A stretch of DNA of 64,000 bases from the NCBI RefSeq assembly GCF_018327705.1, contig NZ_BNEM01000002.1:4340001-4404000 (forward strand). The letters are read 5' to 3'. Below the pieces are notes generated by a model. It was not told the DNA's origin, did not search any database, and saw only the letters and a list, made by a program, of their open reading frames with translations. Made by a program: the position numbers and the translations under genes. The DNA comes from Catellatospora sp. TT07R-123 (GTDB lineage: Bacteria; Actinomycetota; Actinomycetes; Mycobacteriales; Micromonosporaceae). This document shows, piece by piece, positions 28,469-38,194 of this stretch; the stretch's first letter is position 1; each line of letters begins with the position of its first letter.

Positions 28469-29937
28469 CTGAACCCGTACTCCTTCCAGCGCTTGTCGAC
28501 CTTCGAGACGACCTCGGGGGACATCCGCATCTCCTCCGGCCAGCCGCGCGTGTAACCCTCGGTGGGCAGCTTGCGGGTCGCGTCGACGCCGGCCTTGCCG
28601 CCCCAGAACTGCTGGTACGACGCGTGGTCCAGGTGGTCGACCGGCCCCTGGGTCAGCACCAGGTCGTGGGCGTAGTCGACGTTGCCGAAGGCGCGGAACG
28701 CCACCTCCTGGAGGTCGCGCGGGTCGCAGTCGTCGTCCACCACCACGATCAGCTTGGTGAGGCTGAGCAGGTGGGCGCCCCAGACCGCGCTCATCACCTT
28801 CTGCGCGTGCTTCGGGTACCGCTTGTTGATCGCCACGACCAGGCAGTTGTGGAACACGCCCGCCTCGGGCATGTGGTAGTCCACGATGTCCGGCACCAGC
28901 AGCTTGATCAGCGGCAGGAAGATGCGCTCGGTGGCCCGGCCGATCGGCCCGTCCTCCTGCGGCGGCTTGCTCGTGATGATCGAGTGGTAGACCGGGTCGC
29001 GGCGCATCGTCATGCACTCGACGTGCAGCACCGGGAACGGCTCCACCGGCGTGTAGAAGCCGGTGTGGTCGCCGAACGGGCCCTCGGGCAGGCGCTCGCC
29101 GGGCTCGACCCAGCCCTCCAGGATCACGTTGGCGCTGGCGGGCACCTGCAACGGCACGGTCAGGCAGTCGACCAGCTCCACCCGCTCGCCGCGCAGGAAC
29201 CCGGCGAAAAGGTACTCGTCGATGTCGCCGGGCAGCGGGGCGCTCGCCGCGTACGACACCACGGGGTCGCTGCCGAACGCGATCGCGACCGGCAGGCGCT
29301 CGCCGCGCCGCTCGGCCACCGCGTGGTGCGCCGTGGAGTCCTTGTGGATCTGCCAGTGCATGCCGACGGAGTTGTGCGAGTGCTGCTGGAGCCGGTAGAG
29401 GCCCAGGTTGCGCTTGCCGGTCTCCGGATGCTTGGTATGGGTCAGCCCGTAGTTGTGGTAGATGCCGCCGTCGCCCGGCCACATCACCAGCCCCGGCAGC
29501 AGGTTCAGATCGACGTCGGAGCCCTTGAGCACGACCTCCTGGCACGGAGCGTTCTTGACCTTCTTCGGCGGCACCGACTTGAGCTGGAGCACCTTGCCCA
29601 GCCCGTCCAGCATGCCGCTGAAGCCGACCGGCAGCTCCGGCTTGACCAGCCCGCCGATGCGGGCGCCGATCTCGTCGAAGTCCTTCACGCCCAGCGCCAT
29701 CGCCATCCGGCGGTCCGAGCCGAAGATGTTGATCGCCAGCGGCATCGAGCCGCGCGTCGGCCGCTCGAACAGCAGCGCCGGGCCCTTGGCCCGCACCGTA
29801 CGGGTGACGATCTCGCTGATCTCCAGGGTGGGATCGACCGGGGCCTTGACCCGGTGCAGCTCACCGGCGCGCTCCAGCGCGTCGAGGAAACCCTGCAGGT
29901 CGTCGAAGGGAAAGCGCGGTGCGGCCATGCCCGCCAT
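28465..29937 (-). CDS. ubiD: UbiD-family decarboxylase for menaquinone biosynthesis
   Basis: The 490-residue protein matches the UbiD family in length and motifs: an N-terminal DLQGFLDALERAGELHRV, the prenyl-FMN/Mn/K-binding region around NYGLTHTKHPETGKRNLGLYRLQ, and EGPFGDHTGFYTP with the acidic catalytic network. With prenyl-FMN from UbiX it would remove the ring carboxylate of the (prenylated) naphthoate. The start is ATG 29937, with ATG 29928 as an alternative. It is translationally coupled to mqnP. Confidence 0.92.
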   Translation of the reverse strand: MAGMAAPRFPFDDLQGFLDALERAGELHRVKAPVDPTLEISEIVTRTVRAKGPALLFERPTRGSMPLAINIFGSDRRMAMALGVKDFDEIGARIGGLVKPELPVGFSGMLDGLGKVLQLKSVPPKKVKNAPCQEVVLKGSDVDLNLLPGLVMWPGDGGIYHNYGLTHTKHPETGKRNLGLYRLQQHSHNSVGMHWQIHKDSTAHHAVAERRGERLPVAIAFGSDPVVSYAASAPLPGDIDEYLFAGFLRGERVELVDCLTVPLQVPASANVILEGWVEPGERLPEGPFGDHTGFYTPVEPFPVLHVECMTMRRDPVYHSIITSKPPQEDGPIGRATERIFLPLIKLLVPDIVDYHMPEAGVFHNCLVVAINKRYPKHAQKVMSAVWGAHLLSLTKLIVVVDDDCDPRDLQEVAFRAFGNVDYAHDLVLTQGPVDHLDHASYQQFWGGKAGVDATRKLPTEGYTRGWPEEMRMSPEVVSKVDKRWKEYGFR

Positions 29938-29982
29938 CCTAGAGTGGCGTCACCGGGGGTTCCGCGCGCAGTTGACGCAGAT

Positions 29983-30828
29983 GTGAAGCCCCCCATCTCG
30001 GGCCTGCTGGCGCTGACCCTCGCGCTCGGCGGCCTGACCGGCTGCGCCCCCACCGAACCGGACCTGCCGTGGTGTCCGCGCGGCGAGGCCGCGTCCACCC
30101 ACGCGCCCACCGCGCCGCCCAGCCGCGCCAACGCCTGCCGGGCCCGCGCCACGCAGCTGGAGCCGGTGCTGAGCGCCCCCGCCCGGCCGTCGCTGCCGGT
30201 GCCCCGCCCCGGCTACCACCACCTCGGCGCGACGTCGGCCGGACGCTGGTCGGGCGTGCTCGGCCGGATCGAGGTACGCGACACCGGCGTCCGCCCCGGC
30301 ACCATGGACTTCGTCGCCGCCCGGTTCATGGCCAAGTCCGGCGACGGCCCGGACGGCGTGGCCTGGCTGGAGGCCGGGTGGTCCGAGACCGGCTGGTCCG
30401 GGGACGGGCGGCAGCGCGTCTACACGTACGACACCAACACCAGTGCCTGGTCCTTCTACGACCAGTACGCGGTCCTGCCCGGCGAGCGCCTCTGGGTCTA
30501 CCTCCAGACCGAGGGCGACGCCGAACGGCCGCTGTGGCAGGCGTGGCTGTGGTGGGGCGACTCGTGGCACCTGCTGGCCGAGCAGGCCCTGCCGCTGACC
30601 GGCCGCGCCCGCATCGAGCAGTACGTCGAGCTGCACACCGACCCCGCCCAGCCCACCGCGCTCGCCCTGCCGGAACTCTCCGTCGACAGCGTCCAGCTCA
30701 AGGACGGCCCCGCCGGCCCGCTACGCCCCTGGCAGGCCGACATCCCGACCGCCCCCGGCACCCCCGCCGACGGCTACTGCCTCCACTGGCGCCACCACTA
30801 CGACACCTGGACCGCCACCACCTGCTGA
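29983..30828 (+). CDS. Putative lipoprotein of unknown function
   Basis: GTG 29983 gives 281 residues starting with a short lipoprotein signal (LALGGLTGCAP). The mature part is rich in Trp, Gly and aromatic residues (about 90-200: WLEAGWSETGWSGDG, WQAWLWWGDSWHL) and looks beta-sandwich-like, perhaps carbohydrate-binding or concanavalin-like. No family could be assigned. It is divergent from ubiD, 45 bases apart, and ends before a family A palindrome. No signature gives its role. Confidence 0.65.
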   Translation: MKPPISGLLALTLALGGLTGCAPTEPDLPWCPRGEAASTHAPTAPPSRANACRARATQLEPVLSAPARPSLPVPRPGYHHLGATSAGRWSGVLGRIEVRDTGVRPGTMDFVAARFMAKSGDGPDGVAWLEAGWSETGWSGDGRQRVYTYDTNTSAWSFYDQYAVLPGERLWVYLQTEGDAERPLWQAWLWWGDSWHLLAEQALPLTGRARIEQYVELHTDPAQPTALALPELSVDSVQLKDGPAGPLRPWQADIPTAPGTPADGYCLHWRHHYDTWTATTC

Positions 30829-30844
30829 GCGGAACGCGGGTTTC

Positions 30845-30908
30845 GTGCAGTTTCGGGGAAAGTGCGGGAATCTTGGCCCGCTTATCGACACTTTCCCCGA
30901 AACTGCAC
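30845..30908. repeat. Intergenic palindromic element, family A, copy 3
   Basis: Perfect 20-base arms (30845-30864 and 30889-30908) with the GCAGTTTCGGGGAAA core surround a 24-base centre. Like the other two copies it lies between convergent genes. Confidence 0.8.
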
Positions 30909-30931
30909 GAACGCGCGGAGGAGGAGAAGGG

Positions 30932-31909
30932 CTAGTCGAGGCCGCCGTAGGAGTGGAGGCCGGTGAAGAAGATGTTGACGCCGAACAGGTTCATCAGCAT
31001 CGTGACGAACCCGAGCACGGCGATCCAGGCGGTGACCGAGCGCTTCACGCTGGGCGTGGCGCGGGCGTGCAGGTAGGCCGCGTAGACCACCCACGAGATG
31101 AACGCCCAGACCTCCTTGGGGTCCCAGCCCCAGTAGCGGCCCCAGGCCGCCTCGGCCCAGATCGCACCGGCGGTGACGCCGAAGGTCCAGATCGGGAACG
31201 CGAACGCGTGCAGCCGGAACGACAGCCGCTCCACCGCCTCCGCGTTGGCCAGCCGCGCGCCGAACGCGTACAGGAAGCCGCGCTTGCCGGCGTCGTAGCC
31301 GGAGCGGACCAGGTACATGGCCGAGGCCGCGCCGCCGACCAGGAACAGCGAGGACGAGGTCGCGACCGAGCCGATGTGCACGACGAACCAGTACGAGTCC
31401 AGCGCCGGCACCAGCGGCCCGACCGGGGTGTAGAGCACCATCCCGGCCACGCCGACCAGCAGCACCTCGACCAGCATCACGAACAGGCCCAGGTGCCGCA
31501 CCTGCGGGTTGCGCCACAGCGTGACCAGCCAGACCGCCACGCCGAGCAGGGTGACCGCGAGGACGTACTCGTACATGTTGCCCCACGGCACCCGGCCCGC
31601 GGCCAGGGCGCGGGTGACGATGGTGCCGACGTGGGCCAGGGCGCCGACGACCGTGACGATCGCGGCGGCGCGGCCGATCAGGTCGGCGTTGATCGGACGC
31701 CGGGGAGCGGCGGGTGCGGGCGGGGCCGCGTACGGTGACTCCTCCACGACCGGCGGGCCGCCCGCGCCGACCAGCTCACGGGCCGGGGCGGCGGCGGCCT
31801 TGGCGATCACGCCGCGGCCGCCGAAGGAGTACTCGGCGGCGTGCAGCAGCATCGCCACGACGTACGACATGATCGTGACGATGAGGAGGTTGTCGGAGAG
31901 CGCAGCCAC
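30932..31909 (-). CDS. ccsB: Cytochrome c biogenesis protein CcsB (CcsA/ResC type)
   Basis: The 325-residue membrane protein starts at ATG 31909, next to the resB stop. It has about eight helices and the heme-handling tryptophan motif WGRYWGWDPKEVWAF that defines the CcsA/ResC family. With ResB it exports heme and joins it to apocytochromes c outside the membrane (System II). The linker at about 30-70 is Pro/Ala-rich. It is the last gene of a minus-strand operon: phosphatase, tlpA, ccdA, resB, ccsB. Confidence 0.92.
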   Translation of the reverse strand: MAALSDNLLIVTIMSYVVAMLLHAAEYSFGGRGVIAKAAAAPARELVGAGGPPVVEESPYAAPPAPAAPRRPINADLIGRAAAIVTVVGALAHVGTIVTRALAAGRVPWGNMYEYVLAVTLLGVAVWLVTLWRNPQVRHLGLFVMLVEVLLVGVAGMVLYTPVGPLVPALDSYWFVVHIGSVATSSSLFLVGGAASAMYLVRSGYDAGKRGFLYAFGARLANAEAVERLSFRLHAFAFPIWTFGVTAGAIWAEAAWGRYWGWDPKEVWAFISWVVYAAYLHARATPSVKRSVTAWIAVLGFVTMLMNLFGVNIFFTGLHSYGGLD

Positions 31910-33457
31910 TTAGCGTCGCCACCTTTCGACCAGCGAGGCGAACTCGTCTTGGAATCCCGGGTATTCGGTGCGTGGCAGGCCCCCGGCCTGCGCCGTGCCG
32001 TCGGGGTGCAGCTTCAGCCACACCCGGCGGCGCCGGCCGTACAGCGACAGTGGCAGCCCGACCAGCAGCAGGATCACGCCGACGAGCACGATCTGCTCGC
32101 CCGGGTCGTGCCGGATCGACACGGTGATCCACTGGCGGGTGCCGACGAACTCCAGCCGGCTGCCGTCGGGCAGCGTCCAGGTCTCGCCCTTGCGCAGCAG
32201 CTTCGCCTCGCCGTAGCGCTTGAGCCGCCCGGCCTCGATCTGCCGCTTGTCCAGCTCGTAGACCGAGCCGGTGATGCCCGCGTCCAGCCCCAGGTCGCCC
32301 CGGTACGCGGTGAGCACCAGGACGGGGTTGCGCTCCAGCGGGAAGTCCGACACCAGGTACGGCGCCTTGTCCCGGGTCGGCAGGTAGCGGCCGTCGAAGC
32401 CGATCTGGGCGCTCTTGTCCCCGCCGTTGGCGTCGGGGAACATCGCCACGCCCAGGCTGGTCAGCGTGCCGTCGGTGAACGGGAACGGCGCGACGGTCTC
32501 CTGCGTGACGCCCTTGGCGTCGGTGTAGCGCAGCACCGGGGCGTAGCCGTGGCCGAGCAGGTACACGTTGGCGCCGTCGAGCCGCAGCGGGTGGTTCACC
32601 GCGAACGTGCGGCTGCCCAGGTCCGTGCCGTGCGCGTCGGTGACCTGCGTGGTCGCCTGGAACGAGATCGGGCTGCCGTTCTCGCGGAAGTCGGCCTTGA
32701 AGTCGGTGAGTTCTAGGCAGAACCCGGCCAGGTCGGCGGGGCCGACCTGCGGGCCGAGCCCGTACTCGTCGAACTGCTGGAGGGTGCTGCAGAACGCCTG
32801 GTCGGGGCCGACCACCAGGAGCCGGTTGGCGTGCCAGCCCCACTGCGCGCCGATGCCCACGCCGATCAGGATGACCAGCAGCGAGCTGTGGAACAGCAGG
32901 TTCCCGGCTTCCTTGAGGTAGCCCTTCTCGGCGGCCAGGGTGACGGTGCCGTCGGGCTGCTCGCGGCGCACCGTACGCCAGCCCTTGAGCGCGGCCCGCG
33001 CCCCCGCCTCGTCGACGTTCAGCTCGGCCGACTGCGGCAGCCGCTCCAGCCGCCGCGGCGCGTCCGGCGGCGGGGTGCGCAGCGCGCGGACGTGCTCGGC
33101 CAGCCGGGGCGTGACGCAGCCGATCAGCGAGGTGAACAGCAGCAGGTAGATGGCGGCGAACCAGGGCGAGGCGTACACGTCGAAGCCCCACAGCCGCTCC
33201 AGCACCGGTGCCAGGTCCGGGTGGGCGGCGTAGAACTTCGCCACGTCCTCGGTCTTGACCGCGTGCTGGGGCAGGACCGACCCGGGGATGGCCGCGACGG
33301 CGAGCAGGAACAGCAGCACCAGCGCGGTGCGCATGCTGGTCAGCTGGCGCCAGCCGTTGCGGGCCGCGACGAGCGCGGCCACCACGAACCTGGGGGTACG
33401 CCCGGGCGGCGGCCCCGCCTGCGCCGTCTCGACCGGCGCGTCGACGTCGGTGCTCAA
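31910..33457 (-). CDS. resB: Cytochrome c biogenesis protein ResB
   Basis: The start TTG 33457 overlaps the ccdA stop (TTGA) and gives 515 residues. There are three N-terminal membrane helices, a large extracytoplasmic domain (about 175-440) with PGSVLPQ, FHSSLLVILIGVG and GHGYAPVL motifs of the ResB family, and a final membrane helix near 455-475. ResB partners CcsB in System II heme ligation. A longer frame reaches 33835 but runs over ccdA without homology. The overlapping start and the rare TTG codon suggest translational coupling. Confidence 0.92.
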   Translation of the reverse strand: MSTDVDAPVETAQAGPPPGRTPRFVVAALVAARNGWRQLTSMRTALVLLFLLAVAAIPGSVLPQHAVKTEDVAKFYAAHPDLAPVLERLWGFDVYASPWFAAIYLLLFTSLIGCVTPRLAEHVRALRTPPPDAPRRLERLPQSAELNVDEAGARAALKGWRTVRREQPDGTVTLAAEKGYLKEAGNLLFHSSLLVILIGVGIGAQWGWHANRLLVVGPDQAFCSTLQQFDEYGLGPQVGPADLAGFCLELTDFKADFRENGSPISFQATTQVTDAHGTDLGSRTFAVNHPLRLDGANVYLLGHGYAPVLRYTDAKGVTQETVAPFPFTDGTLTSLGVAMFPDANGGDKSAQIGFDGRYLPTRDKAPYLVSDFPLERNPVLVLTAYRGDLGLDAGITGSVYELDKRQIEAGRLKRYGEAKLLRKGETWTLPDGSRLEFVGTRQWITVSIRHDPGEQIVLVGVILLLVGLPLSLYGRRRRVWLKLHPDGTAQAGGLPRTEYPGFQDEFASLVERWRR

Positions 33458-34248
33458 ATGCTCACCTCGCCCACGCCGAAGTTGGTCTGCAACCAGATCA
33501 CGAAGTCGCCCCAGGCGCCGCTCATCAGGGCGATCCCGACGGCGATCAGCATCGCCCCGCCGATGCGGGTGACCCAGCGCGAGTTGCGCCGGATGAACCC
33601 GACCACGGCGCCGAGGCGGCGCATGCCCAGCCCCAGGGCCAGGAACGGGATGCCGATGCCCAGGCAGTACGCCAGCCCGAGCACGACCGCGCGGGCGGTG
33701 CCCCCGCTGACGCTGGCCAGCGCCCCGACCGCGCCCAGGGTCGGCGACACGCACGGCGCCCAGCTCAGCGCGAACACGGCGCCGAACACGGGGGCACCCC
33801 ACAGCCCGGCCTGCGGCAGGCGCTGGAGGCGCCACTGCGTGTCCAGGCCCGGGATCACCCCGAGGAAGGCCAGGCCCATCAGCACGATCAGCGCGCCGAC
33901 GACCGTCTGGAGCAACCGGTCATGGGTGAGCAGCATCCGGCCGACCTGCGCGAGCACCAGCGTCGTGGTCAGGAAGACGGCGGCGAAGCCCGCCGTGAAC
34001 AGCAGCGTCCCGGCGACGACCCGGCCCCGGCGCGCGGTGCCCTGCCCGGTGCGGTCCTCGCCCAGGGTCGCGTCGAGGTCGGCACCGACCAGGCCGGTGA
34101 CGTACGACAGATACCCCGGCACCAGCGGCAGCACGCAGGGCGACAGGAAGCTGGCCAGCCCGGCCAGGGCCGCGACGGCGACGGCCGCGATCAGCGGTCC
34201 GCCGGTGACGACCGAGGCGAAGTCCAGATTCGTTGACGGCACGGCCAT
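33454..34248 (-). CDS. ccdA: Cytochrome c biogenesis protein CcdA (thiol-disulfide membrane reductase)
   Basis: From ATG 34248 the protein has 264 residues with six or seven membrane helices. Two essential cysteines are present: SFLSPCVLPLVPGYLS in helix 1 and SWAPCVSPTLGA in helix 4. CcdA carries reducing power across the membrane to the thioredoxin-like TlpA/ResA, which keeps apocytochrome CXXCH sites reduced. The start overlaps the tlpA stop (TGATG). Confidence 0.93.
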   Translation of the reverse strand: MAVPSTNLDFASVVTGGPLIAAVAVAALAGLASFLSPCVLPLVPGYLSYVTGLVGADLDATLGEDRTGQGTARRGRVVAGTLLFTAGFAAVFLTTTLVLAQVGRMLLTHDRLLQTVVGALIVLMGLAFLGVIPGLDTQWRLQRLPQAGLWGAPVFGAVFALSWAPCVSPTLGAVGALASVSGGTARAVVLGLAYCLGIGIPFLALGLGMRRLGAVVGFIRRNSRWVTRIGGAMLIAVGIALMSGAWGDFVIWLQTNFGVGEVSI

Positions 34249-34814
34249 CAGGAGGCCTGCTCGGCGGCGATCTCCTGGACGATCGGGGTGAGCTCGGCGA
34301 CCGAGGTCGCCTTGCGGATCGCCGCGGCGACCCTCCCCTGCCGGTCGATGATCAGGGTGGACGGGGTGCCCGCGGGCGGGATCTCGGTGAAGCGCAGGGC
34401 CAGGCGTCCGGCCGGGTCGTAGATGCTCGGGTAGCTGGTCTTGGCGGACTCGAACGCCTTGGCCTTGTCCCGGTCGTCGCGGTGGTTGACCCCGACGAAC
34501 TCGACGCCGGACGCCTTGGTCGCCTGGTAGACCTGCTCCAGGTCCGGCGCCTCGCGCCGGCACGGCGCGCACCAGCTGGCCCAGAAGTTCAGCACGACCA
34601 CCTTGCCGCGCAGCGCGGCCAGGTCGTAGCCGCCGCCGGCGAGCAGGTCACCGGTGACGGCGGGAGCGGGCTTGCGATCGCCCGGCGGGATCCGCAGCAC
34701 CACGGCGGTGTCGGCGTCGTCGACGCCGCAGCCGGTCAGCGCGAGCGCCGCGGCACCGGCGAGGGCCAGCACGGCTCGGCGCGAGTGGGGGCGAGCAGTC
34801 ACGCGCCCCATCAT
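34248..34814 (-). CDS. Thioredoxin-like lipoprotein TlpA/ResA
   Basis: From ATG 34814 the protein has 188 residues: a signal peptide ending in a lipobox (ALTGCG), then a TlpA/AhpC-TSA fold with the active site [13 protein letters not shown]. It reduces disulfides in apocytochromes using electrons from CcdA. The start overlaps the stop of the phosphatase gene (ATGA); a GTG at 34802 is an alternative. Operon position fits the ResA role. Confidence 0.9.
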   Translation of the reverse strand: MMGRVTARPHSRRAVLALAGAAALALTGCGVDDADTAVVLRIPPGDRKPAPAVTGDLLAGGGYDLAALRGKVVVLNFWASWCAPCRREAPDLEQVYQATKASGVEFVGVNHRDDRDKAKAFESAKTSYPSIYDPAGRLALRFTEIPPAGTPSTLIIDRQGRVAAAIRKATSVAELTPIVQEIAAEQAS

Positions 34815-35440
34815 GCCCCGCGCCCGGCTCCGGTTCCCAGGTGGGCTGCCGGCTCGGTGTATGTGATCTGCACCAACCGGTCGTCGTCGAAGACGAAGGA
34901 GGTCAGGCTGGCCAGCCCGCACTGGCGGCGGCGCGGGTCGTGCCAGAGGCGGCGGCCCTCCAGCGCGGTGCGCAGGGTCCAGATCGGAAGCTGGTGGGAG
35001 ACGCAGACCGCCTCGTGGCCGCGGGCGGCGTCGCGGGCGGCGTACAGCGCGCGGGTCATCCGCACCGCGATGTCCCGGTAGGCCTCGCCCCAGCTGGGCC
35101 GGAACGGGTTGCGCAGCACCCGCCAGTTACGTGGGTCACGCAGCGCGCCGTCTCCGGCGCCGACCCGCATGCCCTCGAAGTAGTTCGCGCTCTCGATCAG
35201 GTCGGGGTCGGTCGCGACGGGCAGCCCGAACTGCTCGGACATCGGCTGGGCGGTCTCGATCGCGCGCTCCAGCGGGCTGGAGACGAGGTAGGTGACGTCG
35301 TGCTCGGCCAGGGCGGACGCGGCGGCCTTGGCCATCTGGCGGCCGAGGTCGGACAGCTGGAAGCCGGGCAGGCGGCCGTACAGGATCTTGGTGGGGTTGT
35401 GGACCTCACCGTGGCGCAGCAGGTGGACCGTGGTTCGCAT
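34811..35440 (-). CDS. Histidine phosphatase family protein (phosphoglycerate mutase-like)
   Basis: The 209-residue protein has the catalytic LLRHGEV motif at about 8-14, the second-site SSPLERAIETAQP, and the later HQLPIWTLRTAL segment that supplies the second His. These are small-molecule or phosphoprotein phosphatases of the PGM superfamily. The gene is next to hemL and starts the cytochrome c maturation operon, a common actinobacterial layout. Its substrate is not known. Confidence 0.88.
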   Translation of the reverse strand: MRTTVHLLRHGEVHNPTKILYGRLPGFQLSDLGRQMAKAAASALAEHDVTYLVSSPLERAIETAQPMSEQFGLPVATDPDLIESANYFEGMRVGAGDGALRDPRNWRVLRNPFRPSWGEAYRDIAVRMTRALYAARDAARGHEAVCVSHQLPIWTLRTALEGRRLWHDPRRRQCGLASLTSFVFDDDRLVQITYTEPAAHLGTGAGRGA

Positions 35441-35453
35441 GGCGCGGTCCGGT

Positions 35454-36776
35454 TCAGGCCGCGGCCGCGGCGCGGGCGGCGTGCGGCAGCGCGCGGGCGA
35501 TGTGGTCCAGCGCCTCCTCGCCGATGGCGCCGGAGACGAACCACGACTCGTACGCGCTCGGCGGCAGGTAGACCCCCTGCGCCAGCATGCTGTGGAAGAA
35601 GGCCCGGAACGCGTCCACGTTCTGCGTCTTCGCCCCGTCGTAGTCGCGCACCTCGGCGTCGGTGAAGAAGACCGAGAACATGCTGCCCGCGGTGGCGAGC
35701 CGGTGCGGCACCCCCGCCTCGGCCAGCGCCTTGGTGGCCAGCTGGCCGATCGTCGCCGCGGTCGCGTCGAGCCGGGCGTACAGCGCGTCGTCGGCCAGGC
35801 GCAGCGTGGCCAGGCCCGCGGCGCAGGCCAGCGGGTTGCCCGACAGCGTGCCCGCCTGGTACACCGGCCCGGCCGGCGCCAACCGGGACATGACCTCGGC
35901 GCGGCCGCCGAACGCGGCGGCGGGCAGGCCGCCGCCCATGACCTTGCCGAACGTCCACAGGTCGGCGTCGACGGGCTCCAGCCCGTGCCAGCCCGAACGG
36001 GACACCCGGAAGCCGGTCATCACCTCGTCGACGATGAGCAGCGCGCCGTGGCGGTGCGCGATCTCGGCCAGCCCGGCGTTGAACCCGGGCAGCGGCGCGA
36101 CCACGCCCATGTTGCCCGCGGCCGCCTCGGTGATGACCGCCGCGATGTCCGGCCCGTGCGCCGTGAACGCCTGCTCGACGGCGGCCAGGTCGTTGTACGG
36201 CAGCACGACGGTCTCGCTCGCCCCGGCGCCGGTCACCCCGGGCGTGTCCGGCAGCGCCAGCGTGGCCAGGCCGGACCCCGCCGCGGCCAGCAGCGCGTCC
36301 ACGTGCCCGTGGTAGCACCCGGCGAACTTGATGATCTTGGTGCGCCCGGTGAACCCGCGCGCCAGCCGGATCGCCGACATGGTGGCCTCGGTGCCCGAGT
36401 TGACCAGCCGGATCTGCTCGGCGGCGGTCCGTGCGACCAGTTCCTCGGCCAGGTCGACCTCGCCCGGGGTGGGCGTGCCGAAGCTGGTGCCCCGGGTCGC
36501 GGCGTCCTGGATGGCGGCGACCACCTCGGGGTGGGCGTGGCCCAGCAGCAGCGGGCCCCACGAGCAGACCAGGTCGACGTAGCGGCGGCCGTCGGCGTCG
36601 AACAGCCAGGGACCCTCGCCGCGGACCATGAACCGGGGCACGCCGCCGACCGCGCGGAACGCCCGGACGGGCGAATTCACCCCGCCCGGAACGATGGCGG
36701 CCGCCCGGTCGAAGAGCTCCTGGGAGGCGGGTGCGTCTGCCGGGTAGCGGTCCACCGGCTCATTCGTGTCGATCAC
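35454..36776 (-). CDS. hemL: Glutamate-1-semialdehyde 2,1-aminomutase HemL
   Basis: The 440-residue PLP enzyme starts at GTG 36776. It matches HemL through [11 protein letters not shown] near the N-terminus, [14 protein letters not shown], the DEVMTGFR cofactor motif, and the PLP lysine Lys278 in TFGKVMGGG. It converts glutamate-1-semialdehyde to 5-aminolevulinate, the tetrapyrrole precursor in the C5 pathway. Closeness to the cytochrome c genes links heme supply and heme use. Confidence 0.95.
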   Translation of the reverse strand: MIDTNEPVDRYPADAPASQELFDRAAAIVPGGVNSPVRAFRAVGGVPRFMVRGEGPWLFDADGRRYVDLVCSWGPLLLGHAHPEVVAAIQDAATRGTSFGTPTPGEVDLAEELVARTAAEQIRLVNSGTEATMSAIRLARGFTGRTKIIKFAGCYHGHVDALLAAAGSGLATLALPDTPGVTGAGASETVVLPYNDLAAVEQAFTAHGPDIAAVITEAAAGNMGVVAPLPGFNAGLAEIAHRHGALLIVDEVMTGFRVSRSGWHGLEPVDADLWTFGKVMGGGLPAAAFGGRAEVMSRLAPAGPVYQAGTLSGNPLACAAGLATLRLADDALYARLDATAATIGQLATKALAEAGVPHRLATAGSMFSVFFTDAEVRDYDGAKTQNVDAFRAFFHSMLAQGVYLPPSAYESWFVSGAIGEEALDHIARALPHAARAAAAA

Positions 36777-36786
36777 AGCATTCGGA

Positions 36787-37974
36787 TTATGGCACGCGGT
36801 ATGCCGTCAGCGGCTCCCGCAGGTGCGCCGGGGCGGCCTGCACCACAGCCGAGCCCCCGCGGGCCAGCAGCACCTCGCGCAGCGTCTCCAGCACCATGGT
36901 GAGCTGGCCGGTCGGCAGATCGGCCGGGATCGCGGCCCACGCGTGCCCGAACCCGATGCTGCCGCGCACGGGCACCGGCATGCCGACGGCGTCGGCCAGC
37001 ACGTAGCAGATCGAGTGCAGGTAGCCGTCCGGGACGTGCAGCTTCACCGCCACCTCGTCGGAGCGGAACGGGTAGCGGCCCCACCACACCGGCGCGCGCT
37101 GCGCCAGGTGCGCGCGGTCGCCGAGGCGCTCCAGCAGCCGCCGGGTCCGGTCGGCCACGCTCACCTCGGACCCCTCGAACAGCACGGCCAGGGCACCGGT
37201 CGCGTCGCGGCGCGCGGACGCCTGGGCGCCGCGCCGGACGCCCGGCAGGTCCAGCTCGATCGCGGTCGGCGCCAGGTGCGCGGCGAGCACCTCCTCGCGC
37301 AGTTCGGGCACGCGCAGCGGCTGCTCGACCGGGCACACCACCCAGGCACCGGCCGGGGGCTGCGGGTAGGTCCGCAGCGTCACGTCGACGATGAGGCTGG
37401 CGTGGTGCGGGCGGCCCGGACTGGTCCAGCGCAGGTCGAACACGCCGGTGCCGAGCAGCCGGGCCCGGTCGGCCAGCGTGGTGACGGTGCCGTCGGGCAG
37501 GACCACGGTGGCGTCGGCGACCTGCACCGCGGGCGGGCCGTACAGGTGGGCCAGCGGGCCGAACTCGGCTGTGGCCAGCACGCCGCCGAAGGTGGCCCGG
37601 TCGGTCGGCGGGTCCAGCGCGAGGCGGCGCCCGAGGCGGGCCACCGTGTCCTGGGCGGCCGCGACGGACTCGCCCGCCCCGACGGTGACCTGCTCGCTGC
37701 CCGTGTCGTAGCTGGTGCGGGCGAGCCCGGCGGTCTCCACGACCAGGTCGACCGTGTCGGCCGGGTCGGCCCAGGCCAGTTTCGAACCGCCGCCGTACGG
37801 CAGCACCGACATCCCCGACCGGTACGCGCAGCGCATCATGGCGGAGGCTTCGGCCAGATCGCGCGGGGTGGCTACCTGTCGCACCGCCATGCCGTCGAGC
37901 CGGTCACCCGGACGGACCGGGCCCAGCCGCGACAGCTCGTCCACATCGGACCCATCACGCACCGGTGCCGCCAT
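36787..37974 (-). CDS. FAD-binding oxidoreductase (GlcE-like, PCMH fold)
   Basis: From ATG 37974, preceded by GGAG, the protein has 395 residues. The N-terminal half is a PCMH-type FAD domain: [15 protein letters not shown] and [27 protein letters not shown]. The C-terminal half resembles the FAD-linked oxidase cap. It is similar to the GlcE subunit of glycolate oxidase, but no GlcD or GlcF gene is nearby. It is divergent from the peptidase gene. The substrate is unknown. Confidence 0.82.
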   Translation of the reverse strand: MAAPVRDGSDVDELSRLGPVRPGDRLDGMAVRQVATPRDLAEASAMMRCAYRSGMSVLPYGGGSKLAWADPADTVDLVVETAGLARTSYDTGSEQVTVGAGESVAAAQDTVARLGRRLALDPPTDRATFGGVLATAEFGPLAHLYGPPAVQVADATVVLPDGTVTTLADRARLLGTGVFDLRWTSPGRPHHASLIVDVTLRTYPQPPAGAWVVCPVEQPLRVPELREEVLAAHLAPTAIELDLPGVRRGAQASARRDATGALAVLFEGSEVSVADRTRRLLERLGDRAHLAQRAPVWWGRYPFRSDEVAVKLHVPDGYLHSICYVLADAVGMPVPVRGSIGFGHAWAAIPADLPTGQLTMVLETLREVLLARGGSAVVQAAPAHLREPLTAYRVP

Positions 37975-38194
37975 CTCACGCTCCAACCGCGATGGTGCCT
38001 GTATGACAAGTTGACTCCGCCGGAAGGCGGGACGCGATACGCCAGAGAGTCACTTTTCCGCATAGTGGAAAAACTCACTTTTCCCGGCACCGCGCAACCG
38101 AGCTTGTTCGAACGTGTGTTCGATATTACGCAACCTGTCCGGGTACGGCAATCACCGCTGCTGCCTGGCCTGTCGGCCCGGTAGCGTTACCGCC
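37975..38194. promoter_or_regulatory. Divergent promoter region with LexA box and TTTTCC repeats
   Basis: The 220-base spacer separates the FAD oxidoreductase and oligopeptidase genes. It carries two direct copies of TCACTTTTCC (38051-38060 and 38076-38085) with an inverted GGAAAA between them, and a palindrome matching the actinobacterial SOS box at 38108-38123. Confidence 0.55.
38108..38123. promoter_or_regulatory. LexA (SOS) box
   Basis: TCGAACGTGTGTTCGA matches the actinobacterial LexA consensus TCGAAC-N4-GTTCGA at all twelve fixed positions. It lies 72 bases upstream of the oligopeptidase start. Confidence 0.7.
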
